From NCBI GenBank assembly GCA_028571685.1, contig CM053154.1, positions 6,547,501 to 6,611,500 of the forward strand: a stretch of DNA of 64,000 nt, in the 5' to 3' direction. The position numbers and the translations under genes are program-made. Positions 34,609 through 46,396 of this stretch are shown in pieces; position 1 is the stretch's first letter, and the number at the start of each line of letters is the position of its first letter. Source of the stretch: Heterohyrax brucei. Its lineage: Eukaryota; Chordata; Mammalia; Hyracoidea; Procaviidae. The notes under the pieces were generated by a model, which worked only from the letters and a program-made list of their open reading frames with translations, was not told the DNA's origin and made no database searches.

Positions 34609-37600
34609 ATGGCAGCACTGAACACATACCTATCAATAATTACATTGAATGTGAATGGACTGAATGCTCCAGTAAAGAGACATCAAGTGACATCTTGGAT
34701 CAAAAGACATGACCCATCCATATGTTGTCTACAAGAAACTCACTTGAGACCTAAAGATAGGAACAAACTGAAAATTAAAGGTTGGAAGAATATATATCAA
34801 GCTAACAATGAACAAAGAAGAGAAGGGGTGGCAAATCTAATCTTAGACAAAATCAATTTTAATGTCAAATCCACCATTGTGGACAAAGATGGACGCTATT
34901 TATTGCTGAAAGGTTCAGTACACAAGCAAGACTTAACTATATTAAATATTTATGCACCTAATATCAGAGCACCTAAATACATGAAAGAAACACTGACTAC
35001 ACTCAAGAGAGAGTTAGATGACTCCACCATAATAGTGGGAGACTTCAACACTCCACTCTCAACACTAGACAGATCATCTAGAAAAAAACTCAGTAAAGAT
35101 ACAGAAGACCTCATTGACACAATTAACCAACTAAACTTCAATGATATATACAGAACTTTCTACCCATCAGCAGACAACTACACCTTCTTCTCTAGTGTAT
35201 GTGGAACATTCTCCAGAATTGACCATGTCATAGGCCATAATGCAATGCTCAACAAAATCCATACCATTGAATTACTGCAAAGCATCTTCTCAGATCATAA
35301 AGCCATCAAAGTTGAAATCAATAGCAGAAAAAACAGAGATAGAAAGTGGAACTCTTGGAAACTGAACAACATCTAGCTCAAAAAACATGGGTTATAGAGG
35401 AAATCAAGGATGAATTAAAGAAATTCATGGATTACAATGAGAACGAAAACACTTCCTACCAGAACCTGTGGGATACAGCCAAAGCAGTGCTCAGAGGTCT
35501 GTTTATCTCCATAAATGCACACATCTGGAAGGAAGAAAGAAACCAAATCAAGGAACTAACCCTACAGATTGATCAAGTAGAAAGAGAACAATAGAGGAAC
35601 CTCTCAGTCACCAGAAGAAACGAGATCATAAAGATTAGAGCAGAGCTAAATGAATTAGAGAATAGAAAAACAATTGAAAAAATTGAAAAGAGCAAAAGCT
35701 GGTTTTTTGAGAAGATCAACAAAATTGATGAACCACTGGCTAAACTTACTAAAGAAAAGCAGGAAAGAAAACAAATAACCCAAATTAGAAATGAGAGGGG
35801 GGCTGTCACCACAGATGCAACAGAAATCAAAAATATCATAACAGAATACTATGAAAGACTGTACACTAACAAATTTGAAAACCTAAGGGAAATGGACCAA
35901 TTCCTTGACTCATACCACCTACCCAAATTATCACAACGTGAAGTAGAACAACTTAATAAATCCATTACAAAGGAAGAAATTGAAAAGGTCATCAAAACAC
36001 TGCCAACCAAAAAAAATCCGGGTCCAGATGGCTTCACTGCAGAATTCTACCAAGCATTTAGAGAAGAGTTATCTCCAATACTACTGAAACTATTTCACAG
36101 TATAGAAAGGGATGGAGTACTCCCAAACTCATTCTATGAAGCCAGCATAACACTGATACCCAAGCCAGGGAAAGACCCAACAAAGAAAGAGAACTACAGA
36201 CCAATATCACTCATGAAACTAGATGCAAAAATCTTCAACAAAATTCTTGCCAATAGAATACAACAACATATCAAGAAAATAACCCATCATGACCAAGTGG
36301 GATTCATACCAGGGATGCAAGGCTGGCTCAACATCAGAAAAACAATTAATGTGATTAACCACATAAATAACACAAAAGACAAGGATCACCTGATTTTGTC
36401 CATTGATGCAGAAAAGGCATTTGATAAAGTCCAACACCCATTCATGCTAAAAACTCTTAGCAAAATGGGCATACATGGCAAATTCCTCAACACAGTAAGG
36501 GCCATTTATACAAAGCCAATTGCCCACGTCATCCTGAGTGGAGAGAGACTGAAAGACTTTCCCTTGAGATCAGGAACTAGACAAGGATGCCCACTCTCAC
36601 GTCTTCTACACAACATTGTGCTAGGAGTTTTAGCCAGAGCAATTAGACAAGACCAAGGAATAAAGGGCATCTGCATTGGCAAAGAGGAAGTTAAAATCTC
36701 CCTGTTTGCAGATGATATGATTGTATATGCAGAGAATCCCAAGGAATCTATACGTAAACTACTCAAACTGATAGAAGAGTTCAACATAGTCTCAGGATAC
36801 AAGATAAACATAAGTAAATCAGTAGGATTCCTTTATACCAACAACGAGACTGTTAAGGAAGAAATTATCAAATCAATACCATTTACGATAGCCCCTAAGA
36901 AGATAAAGTACCTAGGAATTAATCTAACCAGAGAAATAACAGACCTTTACAAAGAGAACTACAAGCCCTTAGTACAAGAAACTAAGAGAGACTTAGATAA
37001 ATGAAAAAACCTACCCTGTTCATGGATAGGAAGACTTAACATTGTGAAGATGTCTATTTTACCCAAAGCAATCTATTTATATAATGCAATCCCAATACAA
37101 GTTCCAGTGACATTTTTTAATGAGATGGAGAAACAAATCACCAATTATATTTGGAAAGGGAAGAAGCCCCAGTTAAGCAAGGTACTACTGAAGAATAAGA
37201 ACACACCCGGAGGCCTCTCATTACCTGACTTTAGAACATATTACACTGCCACAGTGGTCAAAATAGCCTGGTACTGGTGTAAGAACAGACAGATCGATCA
37301 GTGGAACAGAACTGAGACCCCAGAGATGACACCATCTACCTATGAACAATTGATACTCGACAAAGGCCCTAAGACATTAAACTGGGGTAAAAACAGTATC
37401 TTCAACAAATGGTGCTGGCAAAATTAGATACCCATCTGCAAGAAACTGAAACAAGATCCATATCTTACACCTTATACAAAAACCAACTCCAACTGGATAA
37501 AAGACCTAAATATCAAACCTAAAACGATAAAGCTCATCCAAGAAAAGGTAGGAACAACAATGGAAGTTTTAATACACAATATGGACAGACTCTAACATCT

Positions 37601-38432
37601 GTCAAACAAACCACAATCATCAGAAGAGAAAATAGATAAATGGGATCTATTAAGAATTAAACACTTTTGCTCATCTGAAGACTTTATTAATAGAATTGAA
37701 AGAACACCCACAGAATGGGAAAAAGTATTTGGCAACTCTATGTCAGACTGATGCCTGATTTCCATAATCTATAAGATACTACAAAATATCAACAAGAAGA
37801 AGATAAACCATCCAATTAAGCGATGGGCAGAGGAGATGGACAGACATTTCACTAAAGAAGAGATCCAGGCAGCCAAAAAACACATGCAGACATATTCATG
37901 ATCTTTGGTTATTAGAGAATTTCAGGTCAAGACGACAGTGAGATACCATCTCACCCCAACAAGGTTGGCCATGATCCCCAAAACACAAAACAACAAATGC
38001 TGGAGAGGCTGTGGAGAAAGTGGAACCCTCCTACACTGTTGGTGGGGTTGCAAAATGGTCCAGCCTCTTTGGAAAGCAATCTGGCGCTTCCTTAAAAAAA
38101 TGGATATTGATATACCATTTGACCCAGTAATTCCACTACTTGGAATATATCCTACAGAATCAAGGCCTTTCACACCAATGGACACATGCACCAGAATGTT
38201 TATCACAGCACAGTCCACGATAGCAAAAAGATGGAATCAACCCAGATGCCCAACAACAGAAGAATGGATAGGTAAACTATGGTATATCTACTCAATGGAG
38301 CACTACGCAATGATAAAGAACAACGATGACTTCAGGAAACATCTCATGACCTGGTTTGAACTGGAAGACATTATGCTGAGTGAAAGTAGTCAGCGACAAA
38401 AGGACAAATATTGTATGAGACCTCTACAATAA
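34609..38432 (+). pseudogene. L1 ORF2 (endonuclease and reverse transcriptase) pseudogene
   Basis: Length (3,824 bp) is that of a complete ORF2. The endonuclease domain (34609-35376) is open and keeps its catalytic pattern: TLNVNGLN, LQETHL, VGDFNTPLS, RIDHVIGH, SDHKAI. A frameshift at about 35350-35376 then shifts the frame. The reverse transcriptase (35892-37004) is also open, with [42 protein letters not shown] and the FADD active site ([12 protein letters not shown]). In-frame stops lie at 35592, 37002, 37425, 37593, 37749 and 37899. Two of these look like Trp-to-stop changes (in K-W-KNLPCS and CWQN-W). The Cys-rich end ([16 protein letters not shown]) is kept. Confidence 0.95.
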
Positions 38433-39415
38433 GATCTCAGAAACAGACTTGTGTATAGAAGAAAAGACTCTTTGACAGCTGCAAGGGAAGGGAGGGGTGG
38501 AGGGTTTAGATTAGATAGTTGCTAGGTATCTGGTTGGGTGAAATCGGTGATAGCACACATTAGAAACAAAAACAATATTAAGTGGACTTAACATAAGTAC
38601 TCCTTCAATCTTAACCCAATATTGCAAGGATAGAGTAGCTGGGGCAGGGGGTGGGGGACCATGCTCTTAGGTGAAAGCGAGGCCAATTGGCAGAATGAGC
38701 GTTTTGCTAAGAGGGCTCTCTGCACCCCATGTTGGTGAGTGGCATCTGGGGTCTTAAAAGTTGCCAAGCTGCCATCCGAGGGCACAGTAAATGGTCCCAA
38801 CTCAGCAGGAACGGATGTTCACCGAAGACCAAAATGACATGGTGGAAAGACAACCCAGAAGACAAAGAGACCCACGTCAGAGGGTGCCTACATTGACTTG
38901 GGACTGGAAGAACTGGATGGTGCCTGGCCACCACCAGTGATAGCCATGATGGAGCTCACTAAGTTGAGTCTCACTGTCAACACAAGAATAAAAAGGGGTG
39001 CACCCTGAGATCCCCACTAAAAGACCTCAATTGATGGTCTAGTGGTTTCGGGGTTCCCCTGGGAGCATGGCCCCTGGCCCTGATGCTGCTCTTGACCATA
39101 AATCATAACGAAGGTCCACGCTTCGGACAGGAATGAATTGGACTTGGTGATTCAGTGACCATATATTGGATGCACTTTATGGTTCTATACATCTATAGGA
39201 TGTCATCCTGCTGACCTCTGGCTGGAGGAAGGAGAGTGGGTGGAGAGGAGGGAAAAAAGAGACTGTTGGGAGAACGAGACATGTATGTAGCAGAGAGGAA
39301 TAGTGTGCTGTCACCGTGCAGGGAGAGCAGTGGAAGCTGCATATAGTTGGGTATGTAGATTTATACGGGAATGTACATTTTTACTCAGTTATATTAAATA
39401 AAAAATTAAAAAAAA

Positions 39416-39432
39416 AGAGTATGTGGAAATTA
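39416..39432 (+). repeat. L1 target-site duplication, right copy
   Basis: Identical 17 bp to 32211-32227, directly after the A-rich tail. Confidence 0.93.
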
Positions 39433-40745
39433 TTAAACAATGTCATTAATGCCACTTACAAGTAAAATTTTGCTGAAGATCATTCAAAATGTTTACTATG
39501 TATCAACAGGAAACTGCCAGAAATTGAAATTCAGAAGAGGACATGGAACGAGGGATATGAGTGCTGGTGTTGGATGGATTTTGGCTGAAAACAGAGAATA
39601 TCGGAAGAATGTTTATCTGTGTTTTGTTGACTAGGCAAAGGCATTCGACTGTGTGGATCGTAACAGATTATATGTAACATTGCAGAGAATGGGAGTTCGA
39701 GAACACTTTATGATGCTCATGAGGAGTCTGTACATAGACCAGGAGGGAGCCAGTAAGACAGACAGAGGGGATATTACATGACTCAAGATCAGGAAAGATG
39801 TGCGTCAGAGTTAAATGCGTTCACCATATGTATTCAATGTATGGAAACCCTGGTGGTATAGTGGCTAAGTGCTATGGCTACTAACCTAAAGGTCAGCAGT
39901 TCAAATCCACCAGACACTCCTTGGAAACTCTGTGAAGCAGTTCTACCCTGTTCTTTGGGGTTGCTATGAGTCAGAATCAGCTCGATGGCAGTGGGTTTGG
40001 TTTTTGCTTTATTCAGTTTATGCTCAGCAAATAATCCCACAAGTTGACTATATGAAGGGAGAACAGGGCATCAGGATTGGAGGAAGGCTCACTAACAACT
40101 TGTGTTATGTGGATGACGCAACCTTGCTTCCTGAAAGTGAAGAGCACTTGAAGCACTTACTGATGAACATCAAAGAGTGCCACAGCCTTCAGTGGTTTTA
40201 TACCTCAGCATCAAGAAAACAAAAATCCTCACAACTAGACCAATAAGCAGCATCATAACAAATGGAGACAAGATTGAAATTGTCAAGGATTTGATTTTAC
40301 TTGGTTCCACAATCAACACCCACAGAAGCAGCAGTCAAGAAATGAAAGAGAGCATTGCACTGGGCAAATCTGCTGCAAAAAAAAAACCTCTTTAAATGTT
40401 AGAAAGCAAAGATGACACTTTGAGGACTAAGGTGCACCTGACCCAAGCCATGGTGGTTTTAGTCACCTCATATGTGTGTGACAGCTGGATGGTGACTAAG
40501 GAAGACCAAAGGAAAAGTGATACCTTTGTCGTGTTGGCAAAGAATATTGAATATACTGTGGACAGCCAGAAGAATGAGTAAGTCTATCTTGGAAGAAGTA
40601 CAACCAGAATGCTTCTGAGACGCAAGGATGGTGAGACTTTGTCTCGCATACTTTGGACACGCTGTCTGGGGAGATCAGTCACCAGAGAAGGAATGGTGCC
40701 TCTCTGCTACCACTGACTGTTCTAGAGATGTCAATAGAAGGTCCT
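39433..40745 (+). mobile_element. RTE-type LINE, part right of the L1, holding a SINE
   Basis: It resumes RTE reverse transcriptase after the L1: 'gtaaaattttgctgaagatc', 'ggcaaaggcattcgactgtg' near 39637, and then, after the SINE at 39843-40009, 'gctcagcaaataatcccac'. The frame at 39932-40246 reads RLTNNLCYVDDATLLPES, where the Y-V-D-D box is the active site. The frame at 40177-40395 follows with SSIITNGDKIEIVKDL. It is better preserved than the copy at 5695, but stops and indels break it, and the usual RTE 3' terminus is absent after about 40745. Confidence 0.87.
39843..40009 (+). mobile_element. SINE nested inside the RTE
   Basis: A well-kept copy runs from 'ggaaaccctggtggtatagt' through 'cagcagttcaaatccaccag' to 'gctcgatggcagtgggtttg'. 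It is flanked by tattcaatgtat (39831-39842) and tattcagtttat (40010-40021), the interrupted RTE sequence. Confidence 0.92.
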
Positions 40746-41130
40746 GGACAGAGCTGGAGAAAAGGGTAGAACAAAACTCTAATTCACAAAAAAAAAAAAA
40801 AAGACCTGACTTACTGGTCTGACAGAGACTGGAGAAACCCCAAGAGCGTGGCCTCTGGACATCCTTTCAACCAGTAATGAAGTCACTCCTGAGATTTACC
40901 CTCCAGCCAATCATTAGACAGGCCCATAAAACAAAATAGAGACTAAAGGGGCACACCAGCCTAGGGTCAAGGATGAGAAGGCAGGAAAGCTGGTAATAGG
41001 GAACACAAAGCCAATAAGGGGAGAATGTTGATACATCATGGGTTTGGCAACCGATATCACAAAACAATACATGCCTTAATTGTTTAATGAGAAACTCGTT
41101 TGCTCTCTAGGCCTTCATCTAAAGCTCATG
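40746..41130 (+). repeat. Possible unidentified interspersed repeat
   Basis: The RTE match stops and a different sequence begins with 'ggagaaaagggtagaacaaa', an A15 run at about 40787-40801, and 'gcccataaaacaaaatagag'. The internal poly-A and abrupt junction suggest another retroelement 3' region. The family is unknown. Confidence 0.35.
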
Positions 41131-41367
41131 TGCGCGCACACACACGCACAGTTTTTCTTCCTTTTCTGTGTTGTGGGATCATTTTCACAGCATTTATAGA
41201 CTAGTGGCATCACCTGGGTGTGGTACTGCATCAGGGGGAGGAGGTACTTAACCTTTTCTTGTATGAAAAGGGGGTTTATTCTAGCTAAGTAAATAAAATT
41301 GGATCAATTTTGGTAATATGTTTCCCTAGGAGATTATCCGTTTTATATAGGTTTGTTGTTTCTGTGT

Positions 41368-41522
41368 TATTAAATGCCAGCAAGTGGGTCATACCATATA
41401 GCAACCCAATAGGATGGAGCAGAACTGCCCCATAGAATATCCGAGGTGTGGTTGGTAGATTCCAACTGCCAGCCTTTTTGGTTAGCAGCTGAGCTGTTAA
41501 GCACTGTGGCCACCAGGATTCT
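41368..41522 (-). mobile_element. SINE, antisense
   Basis: It runs from 'attaaatgccagcaagtggg' through 'agaactgccccatagaatat' to 'aagcactgtggccaccagga'. Confidence 0.85.
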
Positions 41523-41600
41523 GTCTTTGCCCAGAGGTGTATAAAAAAGACTTCCTTGATTTTTGTAGGGGCTCCATGGAATGAATTCTATTACAGAACT

Positions 41601-41680
41601 ATCAGGCAGTTCTGCTGTGTCCTACAGGGTTGCTATGAGATGAAATTGGCTTGATGGCAGTGGGTTTAGCTTTTGGTTTT
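41601..41680 (+). mobile_element. SINE 3' fragment
   Basis: 'aggcagttctgctgtgtcct' and 'attggcttgatggcagtggg' followed by a TTTTGGTTT tail. The head is lost. Confidence 0.8.
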
Positions 41681-41684
41681 CTGT

Positions 41685-42490
41685 TTCAGTGGGTATTTCT
41701 CCCTTGCTCCTTATTTTGTGTATTTGCTCTTCCTACATTTTTTTCTGGATAAAATTAGATAATGGCTTCTATATTTTGACAAATTTTCATTAAAAAAAGG
41801 ATTTAAATACATTTATTTTCTAAACTGTTCATTTTTGCCTTTGTCTTTATTTTGTTTCTTCTTTATTCTTTCTGTTAAACTATTCTGCTGTTCCTTTTCA
41901 AGTATTTTTGAAGCTAAGAGTTTAATTTTTTTATTCTTATTGATAAAAATGTTTAGTGGAATGAATTTTCCTCTGATCACAAATTCAAATGAGTCCCGTA
42001 TTAAGACAGGTAGTGCTCCCTTGTCATGATTTTCTTTTCATTTCATAATTTCACCCTATACTTCTACCCAAGAATGCTGTAGTAATTGTTTTCCATCTTG
42101 GGGTGGAAGGGTCTGATGTCTGAGGCTGTCAGGAGTAATTCCTGGTTTTATTGCATCACCGTCGGAGAGTGCTGTCTGTCACCTGTCTACTTGATGTTAT
42201 TTGCTGGTATTTTCTTAGTCATCTATTGTAAGTTTTTGTGAGTGCTCTTGAAAAAATGGGTATTCTCTATTATCAAGTTGTGGAGTTCAATACAGATCTA
42301 CAGTGTTGCATTACACCATAAACGAGGTGAGTGTGGCCTTCCTCATGCTTCCCTTCTAATCTATACTGAGCAACTGCACTTTTTTTTTTAACACATCAAA
42401 GATTCTGCTTCTAGGTATGGATGGCATCAATCTCACTTCCAGACCCACCTTCCTCCGGAATCAAAGCCTCTTTTCAAATGTAAGTCCCTG
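41685..42490. other. AT-rich intronic sequence, nothing firm
   Basis: It may hold an old LINE tail (for example 'tcattgataaaaatg'-like phrases near 41936), but no family can be supported. Confidence 0.25.
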
Positions 42491-42499
42491 ACAGAGACA

Positions 42500-42614
42500 G
42501 TGACCCAATAAGCAAGGTAAGCATGGACTGACTTGTGCATACTCACTAATCATTCACTACAGATTATTAACTAAGCACAGGTCAGCGCATGCCTTACCTT
42601 GCTTACTGGGTCAC
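42500..42614. repeat. Imperfect 40-bp inverted repeat (hairpin)
   Basis: The left arm 42500-42538 ('gtgacccaataagcaaggta...') pairs with the right arm 42575-42614 ('...taccttgcttactgggtcac') at about 35 of 40 positions, with a 36-bp AT-rich loop. It matches none of the repeats recognised elsewhere in the window. Confidence 0.8.
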
Positions 42615-42619
42615 CCGCC

Positions 42620-44170
42620 TCGGCAGATGTATAGGATCCACTCGGTTGGTTTTATTGTTTAAATGGCCTTATTTAGTATACACTTTGTCCTTCTCTGAAA
42701 ACAGCGTGTTACCCGAGTGTAAGGAACAAAGATGTGGTCTAATAATTAGTTGGAATCTGTGTCCTCTAATTATCACTAAAAGTGTAGTCAAAGCAATTGT
42801 GTTATTAGGAAAGAGTCAGAGTTACATGAATGTATGTGTGTGAGTTTTATTTCTGCCTTCCAAATAATTGAGACAGGTTTTGAGACTTGGGCTCATCAGT
42901 CTGAAGGCCTCTAGGATCATGACATAATTGGAAAAACAGCTGTGGCTAGTTCTCGAGAGTTCTTTCCGACCTTCTCCTGGGAGGGGAGAGAGAAGCGTAC
43001 GTGCATCTCCTTTGCATCAGCGGGATCTGTCAGCTTTATGGTCAGTGAGGATCACATGTGGCATTCCCGGTTATCTTGGAATCTGACCTTGACCTACCAA
43101 AAAGCATCCCACTCTTCAGCCTTTTGTTCTGAGCACCAAGTGCTTCTGGTGACTGGGCCTGCGCGTCTCTGCCCCAACTCCATGTCCGCGTCTTCAGGCC
43201 AGGTCTGGCCCCCTACCCTCTGCTCTGGGGTTTCTGAGGGAGGGGCCATTTCTGGAGTCCAGCTACAGTTCTATTTCTTGGCCGTCACTCCTCTTCCCCA
43301 TACCAAGGCCTACCTCTTTATGGAGAAAAGGTTCGAACTGTTGGCATAGACAGCAGAAGAAACCTGTTTCCCAGCTGCAGAGGGCTGGTGTCAGCAGGAA
43401 GTCTGGTCTCACTGTGGGCTTCCTTTGGACGCTCCCCCCAGCCTGGCCATTGGAGTTTCAGTTGACTGTTTCCCTTGGCACCCCGTTTCTTCCCTTCCCT
43501 TGGTGCCAGCTCTGCCGCCAGCGTGTGGGTTGTCTTCAGGACCTCCTGTCTGCTGGGAGCTGTCTCCCCCATCTGCCGCCTGTACCCTGCCTTTCCTTAC
43601 CACGCTCCTCACTGCAGCATCGCTGAGTACCGAGTTAGCAGAAATATGCGGAAATGATTATCCTTTGATTTTAAACAGAAGTCTAGCTGGGGTGGGATGC
43701 AGAGGTACCAGATGAGGAGCTGTTCCCCAAGAGGAAGTGAAGCCTTGACCGGCAGCCAAAGGATGAAGCCGGGACCAGCAGAAGGGCGGAGAAAGTGCTC
43801 GGCAGCCTTGTCCACGTAAAAGGCTTGTTCTTTACTTTTCTCTCGATTGTTTCTCAGTGGGCCAATGCTGGCTCTCTGTTCTTTTATTTCACCTCTCCTG
43901 TATTGTAACTGGAGGAAGTCTGAGGTCTTGTCTTTGCTCAGAAGGGAAAACACTAAGCCAAACTTGCTGGAGAAGCAGAGAACCCAACGAGCGGCTCCTG
44001 TTACTGGCCCCGCCTGTCATTTCCGGTGCCTCTGGCCTGCTGATCAGGAAGCACGTGCAGAGGTCTTCCTCTCCCTTCTACAGCAGGGTCTCCAGGGCCA
44101 AAGGGCTGTGATGGAGGACTAGTGTCCCCTTTGATTCCTTCGGGCAGCTTTCCTCATCTCTGCCTCCATC
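42620..44170. other. Intronic sequence without recognised repeats
   Basis: Moderately GC-rich at 43140-43600. Several overlapping open frames lack domains and consistent splice sites. Confidence 0.3.
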
Positions 44171-44179
44171 CCATCAGTG

Positions 44180-45440
44180 CATCCCTTTGGCCAGTGTCTC
44201 CTATGCGTCAGGCAGTGTTCGGTGCATCAGCAAACGACACAAGGGTCCTTCTCCTCGTGGAGCTGACAGTCCAGGGAGGGGAGGCGAGCACATGAGAAAG
44301 GATGCTGGAAGGTGATGAGTCCTGTGGAGACAATAAGTGAAACAGAGTGGGTGGGCTGGGGGCTTCTATCCCAGCCTTAATTAACTATGTGATTGCATGA
44401 TAATTACATAGGGCTTGGCAGGATAGACTTCATTACAGAGGAGAGATCTGTGCGAAGGAGAGGGGACGGATGAATTTGGCAAACTCATATCCAGCTGAAT
44501 AACGTTTCAGGCTGAGAGAAGAGTCAGAGCAAAGGCCCTGAGGCAGGAGTGTGCTTGGTGTTTGAGGCACACCAAGGACCCCTGTGGCTGGAGAGGATCC
44601 AGGAGAGACACGCAGGAAAAGAGTCATGGAGAGAATGGGTCTCCCAGCCATGTAGGACCTCGTGGGCCATTGTGTGAGCTTTCGCTTTGGCTGTGACTGA
44701 GCTGGAGCCCCACAGGGTTTGAGCAGATGCAGGGCAGGATCTGACTTGTTTTTTAAAAAGGTCACTCTGGCTGAGATGACAGCAGATTGGGAGGCAGGGG
44801 AAATATAGGAAGTAGACCTACTGGGGACAATGATCTAGATGGGAGATGGTGGGGGTTAAGGCCATGGCAACAGTGTAGGTCGGAAGAAATTGCTGGGTTC
44901 TGGAAATATTTTGAAAGTGGAACCAGTAAAATTATTGAGTGATTGGATGCGGGGGACAAGAGAAAAAGAGGTGTCGAGGAAGACTGCACTGTTTTGGCCT
45001 TAGCGACCGCTGTTGTGCAGGGCTGGTGACACTGAGTCAGTTCTGACTCGCAGCAGCGCCATGAGTAGTGCGATGAAACCCGGCCCCCGGCCCCACAGGC
45101 ATTGTCAGGCCTGATTGTCTTGTTGCTGCTGCGATGCCAGCTCATGTTGTTGAGTCTTCGCTCTGTTTTGATGACCCTCAGCTTGACCAGGCATGATGCT
45201 CTTCTCCAGGGACTGGTCCTTGGAAGAAGGCATTAATTCCTGGAGAGGTAGAATTACCACTGAAATAAGAGAGGCTGCTGGTGCAAAAGGTTTGAGGGGG
45301 AGGATCGAGAGTCTGGTTTGGGATGTGTTGAGCAGGAGACCACTATGAGAAATCAAAGTGTAATTGCATAGACCAGGCAGTTGGATGTGGCAGTCTGGAT
45401 GTTGGGAGGAAGCTCTGTGCTAAAGCTATGAATTTGGGAA
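44180..45440 (+). repeat. Ancient modular repeat, copy 3 (longest), split by an RTE scrap
   Basis: It runs from 'tcaggcagtgttcggtgcat' and 'ctcctcgtggagctgacagt' through 'caaaggccctgaggcaggag' and 'tttgagcagatgcagggcag' to 'gagactggtttgggatgtgt'-type text near 45315. The RTE 3' end at 45008-45228 interrupts it. Confidence 0.45.
45008..45228 (-). mobile_element. RTE-type LINE 3' end, antisense
   Basis: 'ctgagtcagttctgactcgc' is the RTE terminus in reverse. 'ccaggcatgatgctcttctc' and 'cagggactggtccttgg' follow in the expected order. It is inserted in an older repeat. Confidence 0.72.
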
Positions 45441-45944
45441 TTTTGATGTATGTGAATGAAGGAGCTCACCAGTGGAGCAAGTGTAGATACTCAGTGGTCC
45501 CAGCCATGGACAATGTTCACCATGATCCAGTTGATACGAAGTCTGAAACTCAGAGTTTATCTTCAGCCAAACACGGAGCTTATGTTGAACTAGTCTGCTC
45601 TAGTTAATACATTAATTTAAGAACCTAACACTGAGGTGGAACTAGACATTATCTAGAAGATTTGAACTGCATCACAGATAATCAAATTTTTTTTAAAAAA
45701 TCTTTAAGACTTCCTAATTAAAGGAAGCATGGTAGAAAGGAACAGCATATTTTAAGACTTGCTCAGTCTGCAGTATTTTGTACTTAAACAGAATTGACTA
45801 TTTTTTAAATGAAAGTTTGGAAAGACTTTTCCATACCAATTAGCAAAACCCAGCTTTACGTTAGGTGGACATATTTTCTCTCTCACTCTATGACAAGGTC
45901 AAATAAAAACCATCTTCAGTAGTAGTAACTTTTGTGTACCAAAC

Positions 45945-46115
45945 ACTGGGATCCAGTAGGCATTTTACCTACATTTTATTTTTTCATTTATAGGGAAAAC
46001 AGGGTTTTAACCCCTTGCTAAGTGAGGAAAACTGTTGTGTGTCAGGACTGAGTCACTTGTCCAAAATATTGCAGAGAGGGGACCCTGTGACCCTAAAGTC
46101 TGAGTTCTTCCTCTG
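45945..46115 (-). repeat. MIR-like ancient SINE
   Basis: 'cattttacctacattttatt', 'gactgagtcacttgtccaaa' and 'gaccctaaagtctgagttct' fit the MIR core and 3' part in reverse. Confidence 0.45.
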
Positions 46116-46396
46116 CCCCTCCCCACCTCCCCCGCATCAGTCTGTTCTCACTGGCTAGGGAGAGTGTCTGCACTGCTGATAGTGAGCCAGTGTTAGGAAA
46201 GGTCACCTTTGCAATCAGTGTCAGGCAGTCATGGGTTCCTCTCCTCCTACACGTAAGACATCGGAGAAAACATAGGAGTCCTCTCTGCAGAAGCTTTGCT
46301 ACTCAATGGTCCTCAAAGTGTATCTCCTGCCCCGACAGATAGGAAGGTTCTGAGGCCTTCCTGCTGGCAGAATGGCTCTGTGCCCGAGGCCAGCAC

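Larger units (their letters stand above)
32228..39415 (+). mobile_element. Full-length L1 LINE, inactive
   Basis: About 7.19 kb between perfect 17-bp target duplications. It has a 5' UTR of about 1 kb (32228-33223, GC-rich for L1), an ORF1 relic (33224-34185), a spacer, an ORF2 relic (34609-38432) and a 3' UTR of nearly 1 kb ending in an A-rich tail (39397-39415) with AATAAA nearby. It lies in the same direction as C10orf90. Stops and frameshifts in both ORFs mean it cannot move on its own. Confidence 0.95.

Noticed and set aside
34609..37004. Active L1
   Set aside because: The endonuclease and reverse transcriptase frames are open only separately; one ORF2 frameshift, six stops and broken ORF1 exclude activity.
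39843..40009. tRNA gene in the SINE head
   Set aside because: A and B boxes are present, but the cloverleaf is degraded and the body continues into the LINE-like tail; these are tRNA-derived SINEs.
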